Assembly (NCBI RefSeq): GCF_000471905.2
Contig: NW_006499776.1
Coordinates: 503,166-567,165 of the forward strand
Direction: 5' to 3'
DNA length: 64,000 nt
Origin: Amborella trichopoda
Taxonomy: Eukaryota > Streptophyta > Magnoliopsida > Amborellales > Amborellaceae
A program made the translations under genes and the position numbers. Below the pieces are notes generated by a model. It did not search any database. It was not told the origin of the DNA and saw only the letters and a list, made by a program, of their open reading frames with translations. Of this stretch, positions 1 to 11,533 are shown one piece after another (position 1 is the first letter of the stretch; each line of letters starts with the position of its first letter).

Positions 1-1260
1 TTGGGGAACTACCGACTGTTGCCAGGAGAGACGGGCGACCTACGCGTAGGGATCAAAGGAGATGCTGTCGTGGGGAAAGCAAGGAGCAACCTGCGCAAGG
101 AAGCTTAGGAGCGTCATGACCATGTAAGTGGATTTAGTGCTATGTATGATAGGATGAATGAATGTAGAATGGAAGATAAATGAAGTAGAACGAGTGTTGA
201 ACATGGCTTATGAACTTTTGGAAAATCACAGAGTTATTTCTTGTCAAACTTACAAGTTTACTTGATACGATTAAGACAAAAGAATTATGATTTAAGTGAT
301 TTATAAATGGGGTATAATATTGTTATGATATGTTATTGTTTGAGGGAAGGAGATTTTCCAGCAACTGTGTGGGCTCTTTCCCCGTGCCTTACACTAACCA
401 AACGACGCCCAAATGGGTCCAAATCAGTTTTAAATAAAGATACACATGTCTAGTTAAAGTTTTATTTTTGTATCATGATAAAAATGTCACATGGATCAAA
501 AGATATGGCCGAAAAAGTGGGATATGTAACCGCTCACAATCGCTGTAATTTCAGCAACTGTGACTCCTTTTGGGCATCGCCGTCTGTGTGAAATTGCATG
601 AGCATCACCGTGTGTGTCTGGGTATCGTTGTCTGTGAAACTACATGTGTGTAGTGCCACACGTGTAACGCTGCGAACATAACATCGTGCGTGTAATGCCA
701 TGTATGTAGCGCCATGCGCATTCACGACGTGCGTAGCGCTGTGCGTGTCATTGTCGTCTGAGTATCATGTGACAATCTTCATGTGATAAATACTAATTGC
801 CATATTGTTTTACGAGGGGTGCCATGCGACTACGCGTTATGTGAAATTTGATAAGTGCCATAATTATGTGATTATTTCATGATGAAAGTTTCATGATAAG
901 TGCCAAAATGCCCTTGATGATTTTCATGTATAAATGCTATGCTACGATTCATGTAATGAATGCTTCGTGCTAATTGCCATACTGTTATGATGAGAATGTG
1001 ATTCATCTGTTATGAGGTGTTGAATTGGCATGAATTAATTGAATGCTCGAGCATGAAAAGAGGCCTTAATGATGACCAGTACGCAATGGAACACCCATTG
1101 GTAGTGGGTACGATACTATTACATTGGTGAGAATATTGGCCACTGCTTTACTAATACTGGCCACTACGCGATGGGACACCCATTGGTGGTGGAGATTGAT
1201 ACACCGTGGAGGTGATGCCGATATATTGCCTAACCTGCGCAATGACAGGAACTGGTTACG
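1..1260 (+). mobile_element. Degraded LTR fragment, same family as the solo LTR at 46938-50449
   Basis: No coding region is visible. Several blocks occur in the same order here and in the 3.5-kb solo LTR: a block around 400-530 resembles 48090-48240, the 14-bp minisatellite at 530-775 resembles 48403-48990, and the box with GCCACTACG...CATTGGTAGTGG at 1079-1195 resembles 49310-49470. After about 1260 the resemblance stops. The left side runs off the window. I infer an old, truncated LTR; the right boundary is approximate, and no target duplication can be checked. Confidence 0.55.
530..775. repeat. Degenerate 14-bp minisatellite
   Basis: Units of about 14 bases such as GTAGTGCCACACGT, GTAACGCTGCGAAC and GTAATGCCATGTAT follow one another with many substitutions. 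The period is clearest at 655-745. The apparent open frame through the array is a by-product of the repeat. Confidence 0.7.
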
Positions 1261-2374
1261 TCCTTCTATCTCTATGAACCACTAGGAATATAAAAACTCT
1301 CATGGAGATTCCACACCCTCGAGAGGCGAATCCCCAATCCAATGTTTTTTTGTAGAGTGAACTGTACATAGGCTTAATTCTGTATACGTCGAAGAACAAT
1401 TATAATTCCAAATCAATTTTGTTTAATAAAATTGAAATTGGATTTTGACACGGTTGGGGAATGGCTAGCACACGACTCCACACTAAAGGTCGTTACACAG
1501 TATATGAACGCCAATTGAGTTTCTAAAGCATATATATTGGTTCGGGATTCACACACTATCTATAAATCAGGAATATAGGTTTCGTTCCACTGAAATTAGA
1601 AATTAAGAGCAAATTTTCTCATTGTTACTTCAAAAATCAAGGGAGGTTAAAGCCAAGGGAAAATTTTCCATTGCTATTCCCTGCCCTTTGGACATATGCC
1701 ACCATCTCTCGTAGACATGGAAAAAGGGCACAGAATGATCACACTTGAGAAATTCATTTATCATAGAGAGTGAAAGGCCAATTCAAGGGGGAGAAATAAG
1801 ACCGAGTCTTCATCAACTCCACTTAACCCCATTTATCAGAATGGACACACTTTAGTGAATTTAAGTATTTGTGGAAGGATTACCCCTGATGGATTTAGTA
1901 ATTAGCTTTTAACTTTTTATATAAGAATTTGTGGATATCTTTTCGAAATTGGTCCCATCATTTTGGGTGATTAAACCAATCCAACCTATGGGACCTCCCC
2001 TAGTAGAACCATAGAAAAGAAATATCTTTCGTTTTTTTTCTCACTTGGAATATATTATATGATACTGATCAACAGCATCATTACATGACTATTAACATAG
2101 TTTTTCTGAGGGTGGATTACAGTGATTTCAAAGTTTCAGTGGAAGTTCTCTCCATCTACAGGCCAAAAGGTTTTAAAATATCGGATTTTGTCGGCCAAAC
2201 CCCCTTAGGAACCAATAAACCACAAGTTTCCAGCCTAAATTAGAGTTCAGATTGAAGAATTTGAGCCGAAAATTTGGGGAAGAGCCAATTTCAGAGGATA
2301 GCATGTTGCTAATAGGAAAAAAAACACCACACTAAAACTACCAAGCTAAACTGATACGATTTTTGAAGATAACA
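1261..2374. other. Intergenic, no gene seen
   Basis: AT-rich sequence without a convincing reading frame or recognisable repeat. It lies between the left LTR fragment and the presumed 3' end of the transporter gene. Confidence 0.5.
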
Positions 2375-2380
2375 TTTATT
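2375..2380 (-). promoter_or_regulatory. Possible poly(A) signal of the transporter gene
   Basis: TTTATT on the plus strand reads AATAAA on the minus strand, 265 bases beyond the stop codon of the transporter. This is a plausible distance for a plant 3' UTR. The assignment rests on the hexamer and position only. Confidence 0.3.
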
Positions 2381-2644
2381 CTCAAATTTCGTTGATAACT
2401 ACAGCTCTGAAAAGCCATGGCAGAAGTAAGAAGGTTGCCGGTTTGGTCTTCACCTTTTTGTCCAGCTGCAAGTTCAATGTAGTTCCACTTCGGCATTTAC
2501 TAGTCAGAGTTGTTAGCTGAATCCTCAAGTCCAATGTATACCATTTCTTAAACTGGTGTTGCCTTAAACAAGGAAATTGGTCGCAGCCTTGCAGGGAACC
2601 TGGAATGTTTGATGCCTAGAAATAGAGAACAAGTGCCAATTCTG

Positions 2645-4429
2645 TTATGGCTTCACATTTTCCATTTCCTCTTCTCCGTTTACATAAAAGCCATCTGATC
2701 TCTGTTTCTCATGCGCCATATCATAGGTTGCATGGAGTCCAATGAGAACATAGTAAACCAGCATGAGCAAAGTACAAACCCCAAACCTCACAAAAGACTG
2801 GTAACCAAGTGAGCCCATGAGAAACAGGTTTGTCGCAATAGAGAGGGAAGGGAGCCAGGGAACCAACGGAACACCCCACACCTTTGGAGCGTGGCGCTCA
2901 GGTAGGAAAACCCGAATCCCCAATGTCCCCAAAAACCACATGGGAATAGTAATTGTGTACCCAAACCACCCGTTGGGCCTCAATCCCCAATAAGCTGAAG
3001 TACCCATAGAAGAAGCTATGATAATAAGAAGGAAAGCTATCAGCTTCAACAATTCGAGCCGAGAGGACAACTCCCTGGCATAATATCTCCGAGTGAGAAG
3101 CGCAACAGCCATCATCGCAAAGATAAACAGAGTACTGATTGATAAGAGGCTCGCCAATACATCAAGGCTCGAGAAGAAGGCTATGCAAGCACTGGAGAGG
3201 GAAACTAAGAGTGTGGCATTGATAGGGGTTCCAGTCTTCGGGTGGACCAGAGCAAACCACGGGGGAATCATGTGGGCTCGAGCAATGTGTGTTATGTAGC
3301 GGCCTTGGCCTAGAGCACCCACCAAGAGCACGGTGGTCATCCCCTTTAGTGCACCCAAAGCAACCAAGTACTTAGCCCATTTGAGCCCGATGTGTTGGAA
3401 CGCAACAGAGTAGGCAGCATTCGTGTCTATGTCTGTGTACTTTTGCATCATGGTGAGAGAGAGAGCCATCAAGCAGTAGATGACGGTTACAGCGGACATC
3501 GAGCCTAACAACCCAAGTGGTATATCTCTCGAGGGGTTCTTGGTCTCCTCAGCCATGGTGGCTATGTTATCGAACCCACCATAGGCAAAGTACACTATAG
3601 CAGCAGCTTGGAAGACTCCCCTTGCTCCAAAGGGGAGGAAGGGGGACATGTTAGAAACCTTGGCATTCGCAAACCCGGCTATAATTACGAACAAGATAAC
3701 GATCATGTTCACTGCTGAGGCCACCCAATTGAGATATGAAGTCTTTCTGGTGCTTATCATGGCCAATATAGATGCCAAAATGAGCTCTGTAACTGCAATG
3801 GGGTCCAAGAGATCGAAACCCTTAGAGAGGGAATGGACATGGATCCTAAAGGAATTTGGGTGTCGGTCTAAGAGTGTAGTAAAATATGAGGTCCAAGCTC
3901 GAGCTACAGCTGCGCCCCCAATTATACACTCCAGGAGTATATTAGCAGCGGTTATGAATGCTACAAAGTCTCCAAGCTCGACACGAAGGTATGCAAAGGA
4001 GCCTCCGGCAACTGGGATTTCGATAGCAAACTCTGTGTAACAAAAGACTGAGAGCATGGCTGATAGGCCTGAGGCTAAGTAAGAGAGGATTATGGCGGGA
4101 CCTGCGTGGTCATGAGCTTCTTGGCCCGTGAGCACGAAGATACCAGCACCTATGACAGAGCCAAAACCAAACCACGTTAAGTCCCACCAATTGAGGCATT
4201 TTTTCATGTCATTCTCACTTTGCTTTCGAAGTTTGGTGAGTTCATCTGACTCATCGGAGCGGCTTAACAGGCGGTCCTTGAAGCGATGAGGGGCCGATAG
4301 GAGAGCATCTTTGTAGGAGGACCAGCTCTTGAAGGATTGCTCTGGGAAAAAGTCATCTTTGCTCCATCGCCAGTAGCTTCTAGTCGTCGTCTCGGGGTCG
4401 CCATAGCCAGATGCTTCAATGCTTTCCAT
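2645..4429 (-). CDS. Cationic amino acid transporter, CAT5/CAT8 type
   Basis: A membrane carrier that imports basic amino acids such as lysine and arginine, belonging to the CAT branch of the APC superfamily. The 594-residue length matches plant CATs. Residues 1-75 are a hydrophilic cytosolic head with SYWRWSKDDFFPE. The first membrane segment (about 84-102) has the family signature GSVIGAGIF, followed by FCYTEFAIEIPVAGGSFAYLR (129-149), the FAYGGFDNIATMAEETKNP loop (281-299), and the HIARAHMIPP and KTGTPINAT segments (381-405). I estimate about 14 membrane helices; the tail after 571 is acidic and short. The head wording and overall pattern are closest to plant CAT5 and CAT8; the plasma or vacuolar membrane is likely but cannot be decided here. 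The start is the first ATG of the frame, in a good context (GAGTCATGG), with TAA at the end. The CDS has no intron and no disruption. A known position normally written GQARY reads GQGRY here. It is the only intact host gene in the window. Confidence 0.95.
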   Translation of the reverse strand: MESIEASGYGDPETTTRSYWRWSKDDFFPEQSFKSWSSYKDALLSAPHRFKDRLLSRSDESDELTKLRKQSENDMKKCLNWWDLTWFGFGSVIGAGIFVLTGQEAHDHAGPAIILSYLASGLSAMLSVFCYTEFAIEIPVAGGSFAYLRVELGDFVAFITAANILLECIIGGAAVARAWTSYFTTLLDRHPNSFRIHVHSLSKGFDLLDPIAVTELILASILAMISTRKTSYLNWVASAVNMIVILFVIIAGFANAKVSNMSPFLPFGARGVFQAAAIVYFAYGGFDNIATMAEETKNPSRDIPLGLLGSMSAVTVIYCLMALSLTMMQKYTDIDTNAAYSVAFQHIGLKWAKYLVALGALKGMTTVLLVGALGQGRYITHIARAHMIPPWFALVHPKTGTPINATLLVSLSSACIAFFSSLDVLASLLSISTLFIFAMMAVALLTRRYYARELSSRLELLKLIAFLLIIIASSMGTSAYWGLRPNGWFGYTITIPMWFLGTLGIRVFLPERHAPKVWGVPLVPWLPSLSIATNLFLMGSLGYQSFVRFGVCTLLMLVYYVLIGLHATYDMAHEKQRSDGFYVNGEEEMENVKP

Positions 4430-6076
4430 GACTCTCTCCCTCAGTCGGATTGGGGGACTTAGGCTGAGATACTTCAGTTTCAGGTCAACAGTGATGAGAA
4501 CCTGTTGTCCGTCGTCTCTCAGTTTTGGGGATTTGATTTGAGAGATTCAGGAAGTGGTAAGATCCTTGGTTCTCCTTCTTCTACTTTTCTTTTTGTTTTA
4601 TTGTTTGAAGTCTGCGTCTACTTTCTTGGCAGCATCGCTTGTTGGGCATACTTAGGGTTCATTTGAAAGGGTAGTGACAGTTTTCACCGTGTGTCTTTTA
4701 GCTGGAAATCCTACAATAAAGACAATCAACAATTTGGGAACGACCAAGACTTTCGAAAACGTTGGTGCACAATAATTGACGCAGTGCCACGCTAGATCGT
4801 GCCCCGCATGGATCCCATGGATCCCAACAAGGCAGCCCCGACCAGGCAGCCTAGTTTTAAATTGGTTAGGGCGAAACTTGGCTTAATCAATTATTCCTTT
4901 TGTAAAAAGTGAAAAAATAAAAAAAATTATCATATCAAGCCTGAGCTGGCCATTCTTTTAGGTCCAAACTTTACCCATGCCATATTTTGTGGCCATGTCC
5001 TAAATTTTTAAGATCTGACTTACGGGCCGAGCCGATTGCTAGTTTTAAATTGATGTCGTCACATTTCTACTTTTCTAAATAGAACATATTTGTTCTTCCT
5101 AAGGCCAAGGGTTGTGTACTATTCACCTCTCGACATTGGGTGCCTTATGGCTATATTTTTAGCCTAAAAATTTGTGAGAAATCCTACTGATATTGGTGAA
5201 ATAGATTGCGTAAATGGACTTAAAAATTGGTGACCCGATCTGGAATCAAGAATCACCATGTCCTGGATCTCGTAAAAATTCAGGATTCGGTCGATTCAAA
5301 ATAACAAACTCTTTGATTTTTTTGTGGAATTTTTTCACTGAGTCCGATTGATTCTTCACCGATTCTGACCAATTCTTAACCAAGTCAAGCGACAAAAAAG
5401 GATGAACAAAATTTCTTGAATTATTTTTTGAAAAAATTTGGGACACAAATTATCAATTCTACCGAGTCTTCGGATCCAATCCAACAATTCCAACGATCCG
5501 ACACGAATAGTATAAATAAAATTCCAAAAAATGAAAAAATGTTCTTAATACGATAATACAGGTACCACTCATTTTAGGGGAAAATTGATGCTAGAACGGG
5601 GCACTGAACGATTATGCAACTCTTAGATCCACTCAACATCAGCAAATAGAAATTAAGAGAAAAAAATAACCTTTTTTAAAGGCTAGATCCGACCATTCGT
5701 GAAATGAAAGACATGCACTTATGGAGTTCAAAAACAGTATTTTTAATTATTTTCCAATTTTTTCGGGAACTTATGAACTTATTCACAGGAAAGTGCAAGG
5801 ATATGTGTGCCAAAGTTTGAGCTTGGCCTTCATCCTTTTAGGCAGGACAAGGCTTTTTCTACAACTTCCTCAACAGACCCCTTGAGCAACCAGCTCTATT
5901 TTTTATCTGTTTTTTTTAAAAAAAAATTTCCTTTTAAATGATCTACTTTTATCAAGAAAAAAAGAACGAAATGTATGGGACGTGACCACGTATTTTTTAT
6001 ACAAGAAGATCACAATCATTAAGCACAAAGTTTAAAAACAAATATTTTCAAAAGTTAATATGAAATTATCGTTATA
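4430..6076. other. Upstream region of the transporter, no further gene
   Basis: The first 150-200 bases beside the ATG, read on the minus strand, should hold the 5' leader; the plus strand shows C/T-rich runs near 4560-4600. No clear TATA box or intron could be fixed. The rest is AT-rich intergenic DNA with short, unconvincing frames. Confidence 0.4.
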
Positions 6077-7090
6077 TACCTTAATTTTAAAAAATTCGCA
6101 AAAAAAACCCAACTTCTCAAAACCTCGCCCACACCTTTTTTCCCAATTTTGAACATTTTCCGGACAAAAATACCCTTTACGGTAGTCTTTCTATCGTAAC
6201 ACATTGAGACTAGTACGGTAATTAAAATACCATTGTAAATAGAGATAGAATTACGGTACTTTTAGTACCGTAATAACATAAACATCTATTACGGTACTTT
6301 AATTACCGCAATAATATAGAGTATTACGGTAATTAAAATACCGTAATACTTTAAAGTAGTAATACGGTGATTTAAGTACTGTAATATTGCCCAACTCAAC
6401 ACAAAAGATTTTTTACTCTCTCAAGCTTACTATTTATTTACTCCCTCGACAAAAATCTATGCTAGCTGTAATTTTTCTATTACCGTAGTACTTTAAAAGC
6501 TTCAAACCAAATCTAATATCAGAGCTACTATTTTCAAAAAATCTGTATTCTCATGAGAGCACGATGTGGATCTACTCGCTCGCTCAAAAACACCTATTTA
6601 AGAGAGTTTTCGTTCTAAAATTTTGATAACTATATAAAATTAAGTAGAGATTATATCCTAAAAATTTGAGATTTGAAAAATTAGTGCTAGCACGGATTTT
6701 TGTGAAGAGAGTAAATAAATAGTAGGCTGGAGAGAATAAAAAATCTTTTGTGTTGAGTTAGGCAATATTACGGTACTTAAATTACCCTAATACTACTTTA
6801 AAGTATTACGCTATTTTAATTACAGTAATACTCTATGTTATTACGGTAATTAAAGTACCGTAATATACGTTTATGTTATTACGATACTAGAAGTACCGTA
6901 ATTCTATCTCTATTTACAACGGTATTTTAATTATCGTAATAGTCACAATATATTACGATAGAAAGATTACTGTAAAGGGTATTTTCGTCCAAAAAATATC
7001 GAAAATTGATAAAAAAAAGGTGTAAGTGAGGGAAGTTTGAGATTTTTTCTGATTTTTTGATTTTTTTCTGATTTTCTTAAAATTAAGGGA
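6077..7090. mobile_element. Foldback (long inverted repeat) element built of TTACGGTA palindromes
   Basis: Two arms of about 420 bases, 6079-6500 and 6670-7089, are imperfect reverse complements. Paired landmarks: CTTAATTTTAA near 6080 with TTAAAATTAAG near 7080; AATACCCTTTACGGTAG near 6170 with ACTGTAAAGGGTATT near 6970; ACTCAACACAAAAGATT near 6392 with AATCTTTTGTGTTGAGT near 6750. The spacer is about 170 bases. Within each arm the octamer TTACGGTA and its complement TACCGTAA recur every 20-50 bases, making small palindromes inside the large one. No coding region was seen, which fits a non-autonomous foldback or large MITE. No target duplication was confirmed. Confidence 0.75.
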
Positions 7091-7725
7091 TTTTTTTTTT
7101 ATTTTCTTAAAATAAAAAAAAAATTGTGAGTACAAAAAATGATTGGTATCTTAGTATACGTTCCCCAAAGAAAATAAGCCTTACAATGCAACGAACCCCT
7201 TTGACCACCGTGCAAAGCCTTTTTGTTTTTTTATTTTTTCTTTGAAGATTCCATTTTGAAAATAAGCGATCCTGTAGGGTTCGAAAGAAAAGTTGTGTCG
7301 AATAAAGTAAAATAGGGCTTGCCGTATGCGGAGGGCATCTTATAGTATAAACTTCAAACAAGTTGCACCTTCTTTATTGGGTATATTAAATGGTGAAATA
7401 AAATAGATATTTGATTATTTGGAGTTTCCCATGCATACATGCTTCCCATTTTTTAATGGGACAAGAAGCCGGGTAACCGTGAGATTACTAATAGGAAAAG
7501 TATACAAAGAGACCGCTTACTTTTGGATGAAGTCTCTAGTGAAAATTATAAAAAGTTGCCAAGACCATAATTTCTATGCAATTTGCCCCAGTCAATTTTT
7601 TTCTCCAAAACAAACTTTTTATGCAAATACCTCTGCAATAGAAAAAATTTATTTATTTATTCTTAAGGAAATGCTTTTTTATATACAAAAATCATTTTGA
7701 TCAGATTTGATGTTGACTTTTGGAC
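7091..7725. other. AT-rich intergenic, no gene seen
   Basis: Poly-T and poly-A rich sequence. Frames of up to 93 codons exist, but they are low in complexity and resemble nothing I know. Confidence 0.4.
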
Positions 7726-7729
7726 CCCA

Positions 7730-7895
7730 GTAGCACATTGCCAGAGCGCACTATCACATTGCCGGAGCACACAAGTGAAGGACCGCCCTAAGATAACTAC
7801 CACAATTTACATAGTGTCGGAGCACTACTGTAGTACCACACTTTACATAGTGCCGGAGTGCTACTGTAGGACCGTACTTACCCAGTGCTGGAGCC
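7730..7895. repeat. Short degenerate tandem repeat, about 36 bp
   Basis: The core TTACATAGTGYCGGAG begins at 7807 and 7843, and a weaker form, CTTACCCAGTGCTGGAG, is near 7877, so the spacing is 34-36 bases. Related CACATTGCCRGAGC cores lie near 7735 and 7752. No gene overlaps it convincingly. Confidence 0.5.
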
Positions 7896-7910
7896 CCTAT
7901 TTTGGTAGGA

Positions 7911-10185
7911 TAGAAGAGGGTAGTTCAGGTATTTTTTTATTTTCTATTTGGTTGGGGTATTTGTATAAAAAAATGTATTAAAAAAAAAAGTAAGAAAAAA
8001 TATTAAATTGGAGGTAAGTTGCATAAAAAATGTAGTTTAGGTTTTTTTTTTTATTTTTCCAAATTTTTATAGCTGTAGCCTTATTTATTAACGTTGGGTT
8101 GTAGCCATCTGTACTTACTATGTATTTGGACAGTGCAGGTCTTGCACACTCCCCAATATAGGAAATCAGGGCTCCCTGTCGCCTCGCGTCGTTTTACCCT
8201 TCTCCAGGTTCTAAGTTCAAGGAATCACACTCTAATTCTTATATTTGTTTCTTACCCTTTTCATTATTAGAACAAGTCCCCCCAACCTCTGTTCCGATTT
8301 TTTGTTCAATGCAATTTTGAATTCTTCCCTATCTTTTTGTTGTTAATTATCGTGAGACCAGGAAGTTGAATGCTAAAAGGGTTCTGAAAATGGGCTTATT
8401 TATGTTTTGGAAGGTGATTGATTTTTACTCTTATTGCCACGGAACATAAGCTTGCAACTAAGTGGTGTGCGGAGTTTCCCATCAGCGACTAAGGCATTTT
8501 AGTTTGATGACCCTACAAAGACTTGGAAATCGTGGCTCAATTTCATTAAGTACTACACACTTTATGTACTAGTTGTCAATTAGATAAGCATGCGCAAATG
8601 CCCTTCTCTTGTGATGGTCATGATGAAAACATTACTTAAGAACTTTTTGACTTAACAAATTCTGATGTTTAGGGGTATTCACCTGTGGATTCTATGGATG
8701 GATATTGGTACAGTCTCTTTTATTGATCACCGCAATAGGTATACCCAATTGATTTTATATGAAATTTTGAATTTTTTTAACTATTTCAAGCCCATATTAA
8801 AAATTCTTTAGGAAACGCATCAAAGTTTAGATTTCATCTTGTATAAAACATTTATTTGTTCTGCGTTTTCTTGATGTTCTTTTCGTATTGCATTCTCCAT
8901 GGACACTCTAGTCTATTTTTTTTGGAGTTTTCTGATTTTTTTATATTGTTTCTTTGCTAATTTGATGATTCATTTCCTTTTGGGGCATCCTATGATATTG
9001 GATCTTCCATTTTGATATGCCACGGTTTAAGCTTTCTATTGCCATTACCTTTTTGAGGAGGAAGTGGAACTATTGATGCTTGGTAGATTTTTTTGCTAGG
9101 TTTTTGTGTTTAGAAGTGGTTGAGTTTTAGGCTCCACTTTGTTTCCTTTCACTTTGATTATGGTGTTGCTGCTTGCGAACGCTAGGGAAGAATAAAAGAC
9201 GCAATAAATTGGATTTGTCAATGAATTTTCAGCTGACTGAAATGATACTAAAACTATCTGATCCAAAATATGTGAAGAATATTGATAACATCATTGTGCC
9301 AAATCAAACAATATTTGAAAGAATACTCTTTCTCTTAGCAAGCACCCATCTTTAAATTCGGTTTAGAAGCTCTAATATGAACCAGGAAGTTGCGTTTCAT
9401 TAATAGAAATGTTGTTGAGGATGCTACTAATAATTAGATGATGCTATTGTCAAAATACTCCAGAAAATTTTTATATGAAATAAGCTTAAAGGGAGATGTT
9501 ATTGTTATATTTTCGCTTTTTGTTTTATCATCATGGAACATGATGCCCCCTATGTCTGTCGCTCAGTTAATGGTTTTCTTTTGTGCCTTTCATTTGATAT
9601 TACTATACAGATGCGGTTATGTGTTCGCTGTTGAAGTAATTTTTCCTTCAAAAGAAGAAACTTTGTTTCTTTCATCATTTGGTATAATAAAGTATAGGCA
9701 CTAAAAGATTAGGTCCCATTTTTTTCTACTTTCCCCTATTCAATAAGGTTCCTCTCATTGTTACAGGTTCCACAATAATCAGAAAACCATTAAGCAGTTC
9801 GAAGACTACAGAGACACAGTGAAATTGACAACAAATATTCAAAGTCGATTACAATAGTGGACTTATAACGGCACTGGGTAGTAGAAATGCCCATGATATC
9901 AGGGAGATTCAATTAGGGGGAGTGAGAAAGGCAATGTTAGTGTTTAGGCAGATTGCATGGAGAGTGAAAAAGAACCAAGAAGCAACTGAGGACGGTTTTT
10001 GTGTTGAATTTGATTAAGTTTGATGTAATTTATTGGAACTGGGTTTGGAAAGATTAATTTGCACTTCCTACTCTTTTGCTGACTCTTGAGATAAAACATT
10101 GAAAGGGGCCTTAAACAATTAGTAAAAAGAAGCTTCTCAAGACAAAAGGCCACCTCAAGAACCTTAAAATATCACACTCTGTATT
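7911..10185. other. Intergenic, no recognisable gene
   Basis: AT-rich DNA with T-runs. Short frames at 9173-9355 and 9438-9704 encode peptides I do not recognise, and the surrounding sequence is full of stops. They could be remnants of a captured or decayed gene, but nothing supports a specific identity. Confidence 0.4.
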
Positions 10186-10194
10186 GTCCCGATC

Positions 10195-10333
10195 ATCCTC
10201 ACCACACCAAAAATCTAGGTCTCTCCATGCTATTCCTTCTCCTCATAGCATCTGCATTAGTGTTACCTCATCACACCAAGAATCTAGGTCTTGCAGTGCT
10301 ATTCGTTCTCCTCATAGCATTTGCATTAGTGTG
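10195..10333. repeat. 69-bp tandem duplication
   Basis: Two adjacent copies: the landmark AATCTAGGT occurs at 10212 and again at 10281, and CTCCTCATAGCAT with GCATTAGTGT recurs in both units. The period of 69 is a multiple of three, so an open frame (10184-10381) passes through both. The peptide is serine-rich and unassigned. Confidence 0.65.
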
Positions 10334-10339
10334 AGAAGA

Positions 10340-11440
10340 ACTTGGCATAATTATTCCTCCCTCAAGCCATTTGATCAATGATCTCTATCTCCAATGTGTT
10401 TCTTCTAATCTCAAATATATGTGGAGAGATTTCTTGATGGCAAATATTTTAATTAGTTGATCCTCATTAAGGCCCAAGTCAAGAAATCTCTTTCATGCAA
10501 CAGCAAAAAGTATGGCTTGAACAAGCTAACCCGTACAGAAACCTCTTTCTTTCTCTTGTCATCTCCCAAACGTCTCACATTTCAAGAAATAATCTTCATA
10601 ACAATCTACTAGCAGCTCCACACCTAGTGATCATCCTAGTATCAACAAGCATGGTGAAATCTAAAGAACCAGATGATGCAGTGTCCAAAGAGCCAGAAGA
10701 GTCCACTAATCCCAATGGCATTATTAGTGGACCTTCCTAAATTAGCTACCTCCTTCTTACCCATCTTTTTGTTCCCCACTTTCTTATCCAGTTCTGAACT
10801 AGCCTAATTGACAACATTATGTCCCTCCTTATTCTTCTCAACCTCCATATTTTTCTCAGAGCTTTGTTATTCTTGATCGTCTTCAAGATTGTGGCAATCA
10901 CATTAACTAAGTGTTCATAAAACCCACCTCCATCTCATCAAACATCTCTAATAACTCCTCGGCATTGTCCTCAAGGATCCCAGAATTGCAAAGATTTGGA
11001 TCCTCACGTTCACTATGCTCTGTAATGGCATATGCAATATAGGACTCTATCTCTGCCTACAACACATTCAACGGTTCTACAACAGGCTCCTCGTCCCAAT
11101 TCACCAAAGCTCCATGCAAGGAAGAGCTTACCCCAACTTCATAAATAGATCCAATACGGGGAGACCAAAAGGACTGAACAAAATGGACTACCACCCTACG
11201 TTCCACAGAAAGAAGCCTTGGTAACTTTAACTTCACAGTCTTCTTCTTAGCAACATACTGGAAAGGTATACAACGTTCTGGCTTCCTCATCGACCGCAAA
11301 CGGAGAACCAGCTTTATATTATGTAAACACAACTGTCAAAAGGCCCTAGTGGATTGATGACCCCGAAAGGGAAAAGATGCAAACTATGTAAAATCCTATG
11401 GGTAACTCTACATGTGGCGCAATTACCCTACGGTAGGGTT
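10340..11440. other. Unassigned, possibly decayed coding DNA
   Basis: Both strands carry medium frames around 11015-11332 (69 and 91 codons). The minus-strand frame continues, broken by stops, towards 10900. The composition looks more coding-like than the neighbours, but I recognise no domain. A fragment of a non-LTR retrotransposon is one possibility, suggested only by the A-rich end that follows. Confidence 0.25.
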
Positions 11441-11533
11441 GTAAAATAGTATGATGTAATTTTTTCTATCTTGGATTATTGAAAACTAGGTAGGGGGCTT
11501 CTCCCCCACTGATTTACCCCATAAAAAAAAAAA
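11441..11533 (+). mobile_element. Possible 3' tail of a LINE-like element
   Basis: A stretch with TAGGGGGCTTCTCCCCCACTG, able to form a small hairpin, is followed by an A-run near 11523-11533. A G/C-rich hairpin and terminal poly(A) is a common look for plant LINE 3' ends. No reverse transcriptase frame was found upstream, so this is a weak call. Confidence 0.22.

Noticed and set aside
3093..4040. Plus-strand frames inside the transporter region
   Set aside because: Shadows of the minus-strand transporter gene; they match nothing by themselves.
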